Assembly: GCA_900553985.1 (NCBI GenBank)
Contig: USFW01000011.1
Location: 1-46,940, forward strand
Origin: an uncultured Clostridium sp.
GTDB taxonomy: Bacteria; Bacillota; Clostridia; TANB77; CAG-508
DNA length: 46,940 nt
Direction: 5' to 3'
In this document: in pieces, positions 35,122-42,354 of the stretch
Numbering within the stretch: the first letter of the stretch is position 1
Layout: each line of letters begins with the position of its first letter
Made by a program: the position numbers and the translations under genes
Notes under the pieces: model-generated
The model's input: the letters and a program-made list of their open reading frames with translations, nothing else
Database searches by the model: none
What the model was told of the DNA's origin: nothing

Positions 35122-35150
35122 TTGTAGTTTTTTGTTAGTTAATGTATAAT
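35122..35150 (+). promoter_or_regulatory. Promoter of the 35205 gene
   Basis: TTGTAG (35122-35127), a 17-nt spacer and perfect TATAAT (35145-35150), 54 nt before the start codon. The weak -35 fits with activator dependence. Confidence 0.7.
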
Positions 35151-35204
35151 TATAAATGAAATAGTAAAAAGCGAGCATGCGTAAGATAAAGGAGGTAATT
35201 TACA

Positions 35205-36071
35205 ATGTCTAGATCTGGCATAGTAAATGTTAGAATGGTTATTACCGAAGAAAAAATACTTTCAAATATAGATAAAGTACAAAAATTAATAAATCCAAAG
35301 AGTAAAAAGCAAATTGTACAATTAGAAGATGATACATATTTTAAAGATTTAATAGAGTCAATAAAAACTTATTTAATAGAATATCCAAAAAAGAAAAACT
35401 TCCCAGCAAGTGTATATAAAGCTGCTTATGGCTTAGTTGAATATGCTACAAATCAATTTGAAGAAAACACTAAGAAAATAGAAGAATTAATTAGACAAAG
35501 AGAACAAAATATATCATTATCAGGAAGATTAAAAGAATTAGTAGAAGTAGTTTCAAGTAAAGAGAAAGATTGGAAAGACCAAGTAAAAGAAGCAGAAGAA
35601 GAATTTGCAGAAGATATAATAGAAACATTAACAATAGTAGGAAAATCAAAAAGCCAAAAATCACAAAACTATCAAGATGCAATGAAACTATTAAATGCTA
35701 GAATCAATAATCTAGAATCAAACTTACATATTGAAATAGATATGGAAAGAATAGAAGATAGATCAAAAGCATTAAGCTATATAGGAATAGAAGTAGCAGA
35801 TGCATTAAAAACAATACCAACACCAGTAGAAGAACCAGAAGAACAAATTGTAGAAGAACCAGTGCAACCAATAATAGAAACAAAAGCACAAGCAAACACA
35901 CAAAATATTGCAGAACAACAATATATACAAGAAACAACATTTGAAGCAAAACCAAGTTTATGGCAAAGAATAAAAAATAGCAAAATAGTAAGAGCAATTA
36001 AATATGTTATGAAAATAAGAGTAGTACTAGATTATCCAGCATTACCAGAAGGAAGAGAAGGTAATAACTAA
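35205..36071 (+). CDS. Unknown cytoplasmic coiled-coil protein
   Basis: I do not recognise a family. The 288-residue protein is soluble. Residues 1-90 may form a helical domain, and 90-190 is strongly coiled-coil (EENTKKIEELIRQREQ, DWKDQVKEAEEEFAEDIIE). A Pro/Glu/Val linker of repeated (V/T)EEP units lies at about 207-225 and a Gln-rich stretch to about 245. A basic amphipathic C-terminal segment follows (WQRIKNSKIVRAIKYVMKIR) that could touch membrane or nucleic acid. A strong SD (AAAGGAGG) and a well-formed promoter point to good expression. It is monocistronic, ending in a hairpin that contains a copy of the dispersed repeat. Confidence 0.7.
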   Translation: MSRSGIVNVRMVITEEKILSNIDKVQKLINPKSKKQIVQLEDDTYFKDLIESIKTYLIEYPKKKNFPASVYKAAYGLVEYATNQFEENTKKIEELIRQREQNISLSGRLKELVEVVSSKEKDWKDQVKEAEEEFAEDIIETLTIVGKSKSQKSQNYQDAMKLLNARINNLESNLHIEIDMERIEDRSKALSYIGIEVADALKTIPTPVEEPEEQIVEEPVQPIIETKAQANTQNIAEQQYIQETTFEAKPSLWQRIKNSKIVRAIKYVMKIRVVLDYPALPEGREGNN

Positions 36072-36083
36072 ATAAAACTAAAG

Positions 36084-36140
36084 AAATTTTGAAAAAGATT
36101 TTGGGGTCGGAGACAAAAATCACGACTTCAAAATTTTTTT
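36084..36140 (+). terminator. Terminator built around a copy of the dispersed element (locus C)
   Basis: AAATTTTGAA (36084-36093) pairs with TTCAAAATTT (36127-36136), followed by T's. Between the arms lies one full element unit at 36096-36122 (AGATTTT, GGGGTCGGAGAC, AAAAATCA; first base differs). The unit forms an inner hairpin. Confidence 0.7.
36096..36122 (+). repeat. Dispersed hairpin element, locus C (single unit)
   Basis: A single unit with one mismatch at the first base. The neighbouring CGACTTCAAAAT to its right resembles the complement of a second partial unit (ATTTTGAAGTCG). Confidence 0.85.
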
Positions 36141-36192
36141 ATCGTATAGTAAACAATAATTTTATAAATTACATATTATTTTAATATAATGC

Positions 36193-36225
36193 AAAAGAGC
36201 ATATTTTCTTATAATAGGCTCTTTT
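36193..36225. terminator. Hairpin after the 36262-36687 gene
   Basis: AAAAGAGC (36193-36200) pairs with GCTCTTTT (36218-36225). On the minus strand this follows the stop at 36262 and could terminate that gene. Confidence 0.6.
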
Positions 36226-36261
36226 ATAGATATCGCTACTTTTTGTAGCAAGTAGTAAACT

Positions 36262-36687
36262 TCAAATTAATATAAAGCTTGGATCGAAGTTAAATTCTTT
36301 GTTTTTCTTTCGCTTAGTTAGAATGAAAGAAAAAAGTGTGTAAGTTGGGAAAGCATAGCTTTCACCATCAGGTAGTTTTGGAAGCTTGGAAAACACTTCT
36401 GTTAGATTATCATTACATGAATTTTCCATTAGAGTTCCATTAGAATTTATCATTCTACTGTTGAAATGATATTCTACTATTTCTCCAACTTCAATTTCTT
36501 GAGATTTTTGAGATAGATGGTCGAAAAGCTCTTCTACAAATTTGGCTTTGACCTCATCACTTACATCTTTAAAATGAATAGTGTTCATTTTAAAAGGTGC
36601 ATTATTGCCTGATGTTTTTTCCAATTTTTCTTCCACCACGTCCCAGATTTTGAGATTGGTTGCGATTGAATTTAACAATTCTTTCAT
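36262..36687 (-). CDS. Unknown 141-residue protein with a palindrome-rich leader
   Basis: The ATG at 36687 has a perfect AGGAGG SD; the open frame to 36762 is leader. The product starts MKELLNSIATNLKIWDVVEE and is soluble, with no recognised domain. The central part VEYHFNSRMINSNGTLMENS may be beta-rich. Codon use includes more GC at third positions than in the neighbours, which hints at acquisition but is only an impression. A strong promoter and two palindromes lie in the leader. It is convergent with the 35205 gene. Confidence 0.6.
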   Translation of the reverse strand: MKELLNSIATNLKIWDVVEEKLEKTSGNNAPFKMNTIHFKDVSDEVKAKFVEELFDHLSQKSQEIEVGEIVEYHFNSRMINSNGTLMENSCNDNLTEVFSKLPKLPDGESYAFPTYTLFSFILTKRKKNKEFNFDPSFILI

Positions 36688-36725
36688 AAAAAATCCTCCT
36701 AATGTTGTTATATACTTGTTGCATT

Positions 36726-36776
36726 TTACACCAGTTGGTGTAATTGGAAAATAGGTATACATAGGGTAATCCCTAT
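36726..36776 (-). promoter_or_regulatory. Palindromes in the leader of the 36262-36687 gene
   Basis: Palindrome 1: TTACACCA-GT-TGGTGTAA at 36726-36743. Palindrome 2: ATAGGG-TAAT-CCCTAT at 36761-36776. The bases overlapping palindrome 2 also form GGTAAT-AGGG-ATTACC (minus strand, 36780-36765), so two exclusive hairpins are possible. Both sit between the transcription start and the ATG, suggesting an operator or RNA switch. Confidence 0.6.
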
Positions 36777-36785
36777 TACCAATAT

Positions 36786-36813
36786 ATTATATCATATTTG
36801 ATTTATTTTGCAA
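36786..36813 (-). promoter_or_regulatory. Promoter of the 36262-36687 gene
   Basis: On the minus strand TTGCAA (36813-36808), a 16-nt spacer and TATAAT (36791-36786). Transcription would start near 36779, at the edge of the palindromes. Confidence 0.65.
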
Positions 36814-37020
36814 ATATAGAAATGGAAATTTAACTACAGTGTAAAATTATTACAATGTATAAAATGTGAGCTTGAAAATTAAAATTGTATAAGTAAAAAA
36901 AAACGATATTCATATATGACTACTTCTTCATGAAATGAAAATTTCATAGAAGTTTATTCCACAAACTTATTTTTTATTCATAATGTGATATAGAATTCAA
37001 AAATTTACAAGAGTTATAAA

Positions 37021-37060
37021 AAAGAAGCCTATTTTACTGGTAAGAAATAGGTTTCTTTTT
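37021..37060. terminator. Bidirectional terminator hairpin
   Basis: AAAGAAGCCTATTT (37021-37034) pairs with AAATAGGTTTCTTT (37045-37058), one G-U pair, with T-runs on both strands. Confidence 0.75.
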
Positions 37061-37068
37061 TTATAACT

Positions 37069-37173
37069 TTAATGTTCTATCACATTAGATAAAGTCTTTG
37101 TTGTGGCGCTGTTTGACATTATCACGGACATACAAGCAAGTTTCAAGTTTTCAACATTTAATTCTACATTCAT
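37069..37173 (-). CDS. Possible 34-residue peptide
   Basis: The ORF begins MNVELNVENLKLACMSVIMS and ends SNVIEH. AAAGG lies 7 nt before the ATG and a terminator hairpin follows 9 nt after the stop. The frame is open to a TTG at 37251 without an SD. No homology recognised, and it could equally be a remnant of a larger gene. Confidence 0.3.
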   Translation of the reverse strand: MNVELNVENLKLACMSVIMSNSATTKTLSNVIEH

Positions 37174-37437
37174 AACTTTGCCTTTAAGATAGTCAAAATA
37201 AGTGATTTTGATTAAAAGTGACCGAGCTTCTGATAATATTATTTTTCTCAACTATAATATCATAGTCTTGAGTATCATTTAATTGTCAAAAAAATTGTAT
37301 ACCAATCCTGATTTTATTATATATTATTTTCAATAACCTTCTTCTGTCAAATATCAGTCTTCATTTTGCTTATTCTTTGCTTATTCTTTGTTTATTTGTC
37401 ATATTTTTATAGTTTTAAATATAATAATCAAAATTCT

Positions 37438-38664
37438 TTAATTAATGTATAATGCTACTCTAAATCCATAATTTAGTTGAGGATTATTATAAGAAGTTGT
37501 TCCTCTATATGACATAGGTCTTGAATATCCATCAGTAGAATTATATCCTCCTCCTCGTAATACTTTTCCCCATACTACATATGTTTCCATAGTCCATTCA
37601 AATACATTCCCTGCTAAATCATATATATTTTTTATTGCATAATTTTCATTAGATGCTGTTCGCATAATATTTCCTGAATAATTTCCTTTATCTCTTGAAT
37701 TAACAACATATGAATTATCGTCACATAAGCCATCTTTATAATTTGAATCTATAAAATTCATAATAGCATCCCATTGAATTCCATACACTAATGTGCTTGT
37801 AATAGAACCTATACTATACATTTTTTTGGCTTGATAGACTACACCTTCTGTTCCTATTTCATGCATTGATTCACCCCAATTTAGTAGATTCCATACATTT
37901 GCATTTGCTTTACTTTCTGCCAAGCCATTTGTTCCTTTAGATGCTTCATATCTTCCTATATAAAATCCACCATATTCTTTCACGCTTTCACACATTAAAT
38001 TATATTCTTGCTCTTCATTTATATATCCATTTTCATATGGTTCTGATGTTGGTTCTGGTAAAACCTGTATACTTCCATTACTATATCCATTAAATCTTTG
38101 AAAAATACTTATATTATCTACTGGTATCCATACAAATTGGTTTCCTTGTAATTGTGTTATTATTTCATGTGACATTCCTTTATTTTCATCATTCTTGTTG
38201 TCTGATATAATAACACCTTCTTCTTTACTTCCTCCAACATAATAAAAACCTTTTGGAATAGGAACCCCATCCTGTGTAATTGACTTAATATTTCTTCCAA
38301 TCACAACATTACATCCATCCACTACTACTTCTACCACCAAACTTTCTATCTTGTTTGTGCTAGAAATAGGACTTCCTTTATATGTTAAATTCTTTATATA
38401 ACTCAAATTTCTATTCAAGTCTTCTATATTAATTTTTCCATCTGTTCCAATACTTGCCTGTATTGCTAATTCTACTTGCTCTTCTGCATTTGCTTGTTTT
38501 GTTTTCTCTCTTGCTTCTCTTGCCCTTACTAATATTCCATTCTCACTTGTTAATGTTGCAATTGTTACTCCTGCTAAAATTAATAACACAATTATTGTAA
38601 TAACAAGAGCAATAAGAGTAATACCTTTCTTACCATATTTTAATTTTTCTTTTAGTTTCTGCAT
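37438..38664 (-). CDS. Prepilin-like leader fused to a formylglycine-generating-enzyme-like (SUMF1) domain
   Basis: The 408-residue protein starts with a class III signal: a basic leader ending YGKKG, then ITLIALVITIIVLLILAGVT (Ala instead of Glu at mature +5). A coiled stalk (about 45-75) follows, then a middle region. From about residue 165 there is a C-type-lectin-like FGE/SUMF1 domain: NQFVWIPVD, GGFYIGRYEAS, NIYDLAGNVFEWTME, VLRGGGYN and a terminal YGFRVALYIN. This domain type serves as a ligand-binding scaffold and is the usual target of diversity-generating retroelements, but no reverse transcriptase or template repeat is in the window. It is probably a cell-surface or pilus-like tip protein. 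It is divergent from a ribbon-helix-helix gene. Confidence 0.85.
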   Translation of the reverse strand: MQKLKEKLKYGKKGITLIALVITIIVLLILAGVTIATLTSENGILVRAREAREKTKQANAEEQVELAIQASIGTDGKINIEDLNRNLSYIKNLTYKGSPISSTNKIESLVVEVVVDGCNVVIGRNIKSITQDGVPIPKGFYYVGGSKEEGVIISDNKNDENKGMSHEIITQLQGNQFVWIPVDNISIFQRFNGYSNGSIQVLPEPTSEPYENGYINEEQEYNLMCESVKEYGGFYIGRYEASKGTNGLAESKANANVWNLLNWGESMHEIGTEGVVYQAKKMYSIGSITSTLVYGIQWDAIMNFIDSNYKDGLCDDNSYVVNSRDKGNYSGNIMRTASNENYAIKNIYDLAGNVFEWTMETYVVWGKVLRGGGYNSTDGYSRPMSYRGTTSYNNPQLNYGFRVALYIN

Positions 38665-38802
38665 ATTTAAATCATACCTTTCATTTTTTCTTTTGATTTT
38701 CTATATTTATATTAACATATTTGCATGATGTTCGCAAGCATAATTAGGTGCATATTTATTTTGTTTTTTAATATAGAATATCTTGCAAAGGAGGCTACAA
38801 AT

Positions 38803-39003
38803 ATGAACAAGTTAAAAATACCAGAAAATCATAGTGGAGTTAGCAAAACTCTTAGACTACCTGAAAATATAGTAGAAGATATTCAAAATCTTGCTAATCT
38901 TAAAAACTTATCTTTTAATAAAGTTGTAATTTCTTTATTAGAATTTAGCTTAAATAATTTAGATGAAAAAGATAAAGAAAAATTAGAGAATTTGCAAAAA
39001 TAA
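38803..39003 (+). CDS. Small ribbon-helix-helix (Arc/CopG-like) protein
   Basis: The 66-residue product begins MNKLKIPENHSGVSKTLRLP. A beta-strand (SKTLRLP) is followed by two helices (ENIVEDIQNLANLKNLS and FNKVVISLLEFSLNNL), the pattern of RHH DNA-binding proteins. The ATG at 38803 has AAAGGAGG; the open frame upstream to 38725 lacks an SD. It could be an antitoxin or a regulator of the divergent pilin-FGE gene. No toxin partner is evident; the downstream gene is on the other strand. Confidence 0.65.
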   Translation: MNKLKIPENHSGVSKTLRLPENIVEDIQNLANLKNLSFNKVVISLLEFSLNNLDEKDKEKLENLQK

Positions 39004-39037
39004 TTTTTTATTTAGGTAGACTTGGTAGTCTATCTTT

Positions 39038-39307
39038 TTAAATATTAAGACAAATTATTGTATCATTATCTAAATATAAGGCAATATTCTTTTGATTAAT
39101 TTCTATTTTTGATATTTGATTCAAATTTATATTTACATAATTTTTACTTTCTTCATCTATAATATCTAGAATTTCATGTATTATGGAATATTCAAATTTA
39201 TATATATGGTATTTAGCTTTTAAGAATCCATCTTGAATTATTATTACTCGTTTTCCCACAAATTCCTTTAATTTTCTTTCTAAATTATTATTTATAGTTT
39301 GTGCCAT
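39038..39307 (-). CDS. Unknown 89-residue protein
   Basis: The product starts MAQTINNNLERKLKEFVGKR, followed by a beta-rich part (RVIIIQDGFLKAKYHIYKFE, VNINLNQISKIEIN, IALYLDNDTIICLNI). The alternation of strands and its size recall Sm-like or small beta-barrel folds, but I cannot confirm it. A GAGGT SD precedes the ATG at 39307. It is convergent with the RHH gene, with 34 nt between stops. Confidence 0.6.
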   Translation of the reverse strand: MAQTINNNLERKLKEFVGKRVIIIQDGFLKAKYHIYKFEYSIIHEILDIIDEESKNYVNINLNQISKIEINQKNIALYLDNDTIICLNI

Positions 39308-39576
39308 TTTAATTACCTCACTCACCAATTTATATTATTTTTGTTCATTTATTGAATAATTATACTACTTTTATTAGAGGTTATAATATATTTAATAAAT
39401 TTTATACAGTTTGGCGTGTTGAAGTGGTTTCGTTATATCATATCAAAATCTTCAATGTAACAAATTAGTTCGATAAATTGAAAATATTTTATATTTTTCA
39501 ATTTACCAAAGTAGTACATAATTTCATTTATATATAATTTTATTAATTTCAAGCATTTAAAGGAGGATTACTAAAA

Positions 39577-39801
39577 ATGAAATTATCAGATGCAATTAGA
39601 AAAAGAATTAAATTTTATTTGAAAGAAAAAAATGAATATATGGAAGCTATGTAAGATGTTTAGCATTTCTTGATCTACTATTTTAACTTTTATGAGTGGT
39701 AGAACAGAAATGATAAAATTGGATACCTTATTACATATTTGTGAAGGTTTTGGAATTACATTAGGAGAGAATCAACATTTGATACAACTGAGCAAGATTA
39801 A
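39577..39801 (+). pseudogene. Decayed XRE-family (Cro/CI) helix-turn-helix regulator
   Basis: It starts with a perfect SD (AAAGGAGG) and MKLSDAIRKRIKFYLKEKN, then stops at 39655. The rest continues in other frames. One reads MNIWKLCKM, then a TGA stop, then STILTFMSGRTEMIKLDTLLHICEGFGITLGE. A further shift gives TFDTTEQD and TAA at 39799. Together they follow the layout of the short XRE regulators common in Clostridia (about 70 residues). At least two frameshifts and one in-frame stop are present, so the gene is dead. Confidence 0.8.
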
Positions 39802-39804
39802 TGA

Positions 39805-39858
39805 AAAAATAAAGTGCGATTTAATAATGAATTTATTATTAAATTGCACTTTATTTTT
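39805..39858 (+). terminator. Strong terminator after the XRE pseudogene
   Basis: A 24-bp stem (39805-39828 with 39835-39858, one G-U) has a 6-nt loop. It is the longest ordinary terminator in the window and works on either strand. Confidence 0.85.
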
Positions 39859-39957
39859 ATAAACTTATTTTCAATAATTGCTTTAGCTATTACATTAAAA
39901 TCAAAAAAATAACTACACAAAATATTGATTTTTTCAGTATTTTAAGAGTTATTTATT

Positions 39958-40043
39958 TGGTGGGCAGGGAAGGATTCGAACCTTCGTACTCGAATGAGAA
40001 TAGATTTACAGTCTACCGCCTTTAGCCACTCGGCCACCTACCC
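39958..40043 (-). tRNA. tRNA-Tyr (anticodon GTA)
   Basis: Class II tRNA: acceptor GGGTAGG/CCTGCCC, D-loop with GTGGCTAAAGGC, anticodon loop CTGTAAA (GTA at 40009-40007), long variable arm, T-loop TTCGAAT and discriminator A (39961). CCA is encoded (39960-39958). Confidence 0.97.
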
Positions 40044-40062
40044 AAATATTAAATTAAAAAAA

Positions 40063-40139
40063 TGGTGCTCCCTCAAGGATTCGAACCTTGGACCCACCGG
40101 TTATGAGCCGGTTGCTCTGACCAACTGAGCTAAGGGAGC
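40063..40139 (-). tRNA. tRNA-Met (anticodon CAT), elongator type
   Basis: Acceptor GCTCCCT/AGGGAGC, D-stem GCTC/GAGC, anticodon stem ACCGG/CCGGT with loop CTCATAA (CAT at 40105-40103), T-loop TTCGAAT, discriminator A and encoded CCA (40065-40063). The stem is not the GGG/CCC of initiators. A lysidine-modified Ile-CAT tRNA is not excluded but less likely. Confidence 0.92.
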
Positions 40140-40411
40140 ATTTGCATTTCCTAACGCAAGATAAAGTATAAACTATTTTATATTAAAAGTCAATACTTTT
40201 TTAATAAAAAAATAAAAAAATGTGGAATAAGTTCAAAAAGCCTTAGAATACAGCAAAATACGATATATACGAAATTAACATTAGTATTAATTAACAAAAT
40301 GATTTACTAAAATAGAAATCAAAAAATTAAATAAAATACAAAATCTAATGGAACTTATAAAAAAAATATGGTAAAATTGCAACTATAAAATATAATCACA
40401 AAGGAGGAATT

Positions 40412-41107
40412 ATGAAAAAACTTATTGTAATTATATTAATTTTATTAGTTATATTTATAGGAATGTATGTAAATAGAAAAATAGAGATAGATAATAATAC
40501 CGTGTCAGTATCAGAAGTAGAAGAAATAGAAACATATATGCAAAAAATATATATGTGGAGAGAAATAACAGAAGAAGCTTTACCAATATTTGATAATATA
40601 AATAATGCAAATGATATATGGATATGGGAAGTAGTGAAAAAGAACTTAGAAGAATATGAGTTAACATATGAAAAGATACAAGAAAAGGCAAAAGAAATTT
40701 TTGGAGAAAACTTTACAAAAACTTTTCCTAAAGAAGGTACAGAATATTTAGTATATGATGAACAAAAAAATGTATATAATGCAATAGGAATGGGACTTGA
40801 CCAAGAAGATGATAGCTTTTTATTAAATAGAATAGAAAAAGATAAAGAACAATATAATGTTGAAATTATTGAATATTTAGTTGACTATTCAGAATTTGGA
40901 ACTGAAACAGAAAATACAGAAGAAAAGAATATCAAAATAAAAAATTTAAAAGAAGAGACAATTGCAACTATAAAAAGTACAGAAGATGAAAGCAAAATAA
41001 TAGACTTAGTAAAAGAAAATGCTGATAAATTTACCAAAAAAGAAATTGTACTAAACAAGAATAGTGAAAATAAGATATATATTTCAAGTGTTAGTGAAAA
41101 TACATAA
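40412..41107 (+). CDS. Unknown membrane-anchored extracytoplasmic protein
   Basis: An N-terminal membrane anchor (KKLIVIILILLVIFIGMYV, residues 2-20) is followed by about 210 exposed, acidic residues. An ordered-looking part is at about 45-155 (WIWEVVKKNLEEYELTYEKI, FTKTFPKEGTEYLVYDEQ), then a Glu/Lys-rich stalk. No lipobox Cys and no known domain. SD AAAGGAGG is perfect. Single gene. Confidence 0.7.
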   Translation: MKKLIVIILILLVIFIGMYVNRKIEIDNNTVSVSEVEEIETYMQKIYMWREITEEALPIFDNINNANDIWIWEVVKKNLEEYELTYEKIQEKAKEIFGENFTKTFPKEGTEYLVYDEQKNVYNAIGMGLDQEDDSFLLNRIEKDKEQYNVEIIEYLVDYSEFGTETENTEEKNIKIKNLKEETIATIKSTEDESKIIDLVKENADKFTKKEIVLNKNSENKIYISSVSENT

Positions 41108-41343
41108 AAAGTAGATATAAAATAAAATTATATTAATAAGCATAACACAAAAATAATAATTATTAAAAATTCAAAAATGTTATAAAATTAAGAAAAAGAA
41201 TTAATATAAAAATGAATATTTGTAAGGTTAAAATTCTGAATTTTATAAAAGTTTACAAGTAAAACTTATAAAAAGCATAAATAATAAAAAAGGAGAGAAA
41301 GCTATACTTAGTTATTAAATATAGTAAGATATAAAAAATAAAA

Positions 41344-42237
41344 ATGGAACAAAATAGATTAACAAAATGTGAAATATGTCCACATAAATGTAAGATAAAT
41401 AGGGAAATAGGAAATATTGGGCGATGTAAGGCAAATGATAAAGTTAAAATTGCACTATACTCAATCCATAAATTTGAAGAACCATGTATAACAGGAAATA
41501 ATGGCTCAGGAACGGTATTTTTTTCTAATTGTAATTTAAATTGTATATATTGCCAAAACTATGAGATTAGCCAATTAGGAAAGGGTAAAGAAATAACAAT
41601 TAATGAATTAGCTGATATATTTATAGAGTTACAAAATAAAAATGTTGAAAATATAAACTTGGTAACTCCAACAAGTTATGTATTACATATAATTGAAGCC
41701 ATAAAAATAGCCAAAAGAAATGGGTTAAAAATACCAATAATATATAATACAAATGCATATGAAAATGTTGAAACTTTAAAATTATTAGAAGGTTATATAG
41801 ATGTTTATTTACCAGACTTAAAGTATTATGATAATGAATTAGGTAAAAAATATTCTAAAATAGACAATTATTTCAACATTGCTACAAAAGCAATAAAAGA
41901 GATGTATAGACAAGTAGGAGCAACAAAGCTAGATGAGAATGGAATAATACAAAGAGGAGTAATGATTAGGCATTTGGTATTACCCAATAATATAGAAAAC
42001 AGTAAAAATATTTTAAAATGGATAAAAGAAAACATAGATGAAAAAGTATATATAAATATAATGGCGCAATATTTTCCTACATATAAAGCAAAAGAAGATG
42101 AAATATTAAACAGAAAGCTAACAAAAGAAGAATATGAGAAAATAGAAAATTATGTGTATGAATTAGGTATAGAAAATGGATATATGCAAGAATTAGGAGA
42201 ACATGAAGAAGAATATGTACCTAAATGGGATTTATAG
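41344..42237 (+). CDS. Radical SAM protein, PflX-like (COG1313)
   Basis: The 297-residue protein carries the radical-SAM cluster motif CNLNCIYC (Cys63, Cys67, Cys70). An N-terminal Cys-rich segment has Cys at 9, 12, 16 and 28, typical of the pyruvate-formate-lyase-activase-like proteins of COG1313 (PflX). The substrate is unknown; no glycyl radical enzyme is adjacent. The ATG at 41344 must be the start, as the Cys segment begins at residue 9, yet it has no near SD. The closest SD, AAGGAGAG, lies about 55 nt upstream, before a small hairpin. Confidence 0.85.
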   Translation: MEQNRLTKCEICPHKCKINREIGNIGRCKANDKVKIALYSIHKFEEPCITGNNGSGTVFFSNCNLNCIYCQNYEISQLGKGKEITINELADIFIELQNKNVENINLVTPTSYVLHIIEAIKIAKRNGLKIPIIYNTNAYENVETLKLLEGYIDVYLPDLKYYDNELGKKYSKIDNYFNIATKAIKEMYRQVGATKLDENGIIQRGVMIRHLVLPNNIENSKNILKWIKENIDEKVYINIMAQYFPTYKAKEDEILNRKLTKEEYEKIENYVYELGIENGYMQELGEHEEEYVPKWDL

Positions 42238-42354
42238 GAAAATATGGGATTTAATAATCAAAAATATAGAATCAAAAAATGTAGAAAAAAAATTTAGTAT
42301 ATGATATACTTAAAATTGTAAAATACCAAATACAGAAGCAAAGGAGATTTTTAT

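Larger units (their letters stand above)
34864..35204. other. Intergenic region with TGTAAC boxes and promoter
   Basis: 341 nt without a gene. The first 190 nt show nothing I recognise. The second half holds three TGTAAC boxes (35063-35090) and a promoter (35122-35150). No terminator is obvious after the acyl-CoA synthetase. Confidence 0.6.
36763..37437. other. Gene-poor stretch
   Basis: It contains the promoter just described, a terminator hairpin (37021-37060), one doubtful 34-codon ORF (37069-37173, minus) with a TTGACA-19-TATGAT-like promoter upstream (37289-37259), and a short tandem repeat CTTTGCTTATT at 37377-37400. I see nothing else. Confidence 0.45.

Noticed and set aside
37174..37251. 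60-codon TTG-start version of the small minus ORF
   Set aside because: No SD before the TTG. Only the inner ATG has one, and even that ORF is doubtful.
37438..37560. Variable region of a diversity-generating retroelement
   Set aside because: The C-terminal domain type fits, but I found no template repeat or reverse transcriptase in the window, so I do not annotate a DGR.
41241..41274. Inverted repeat TTTTATAAAAGTTT / AAAACTTATAAAA as a terminator
   Set aside because: The pairing needs a bulge and is pure A/T-rich, with no T-run. It is 130 nt after the preceding gene.
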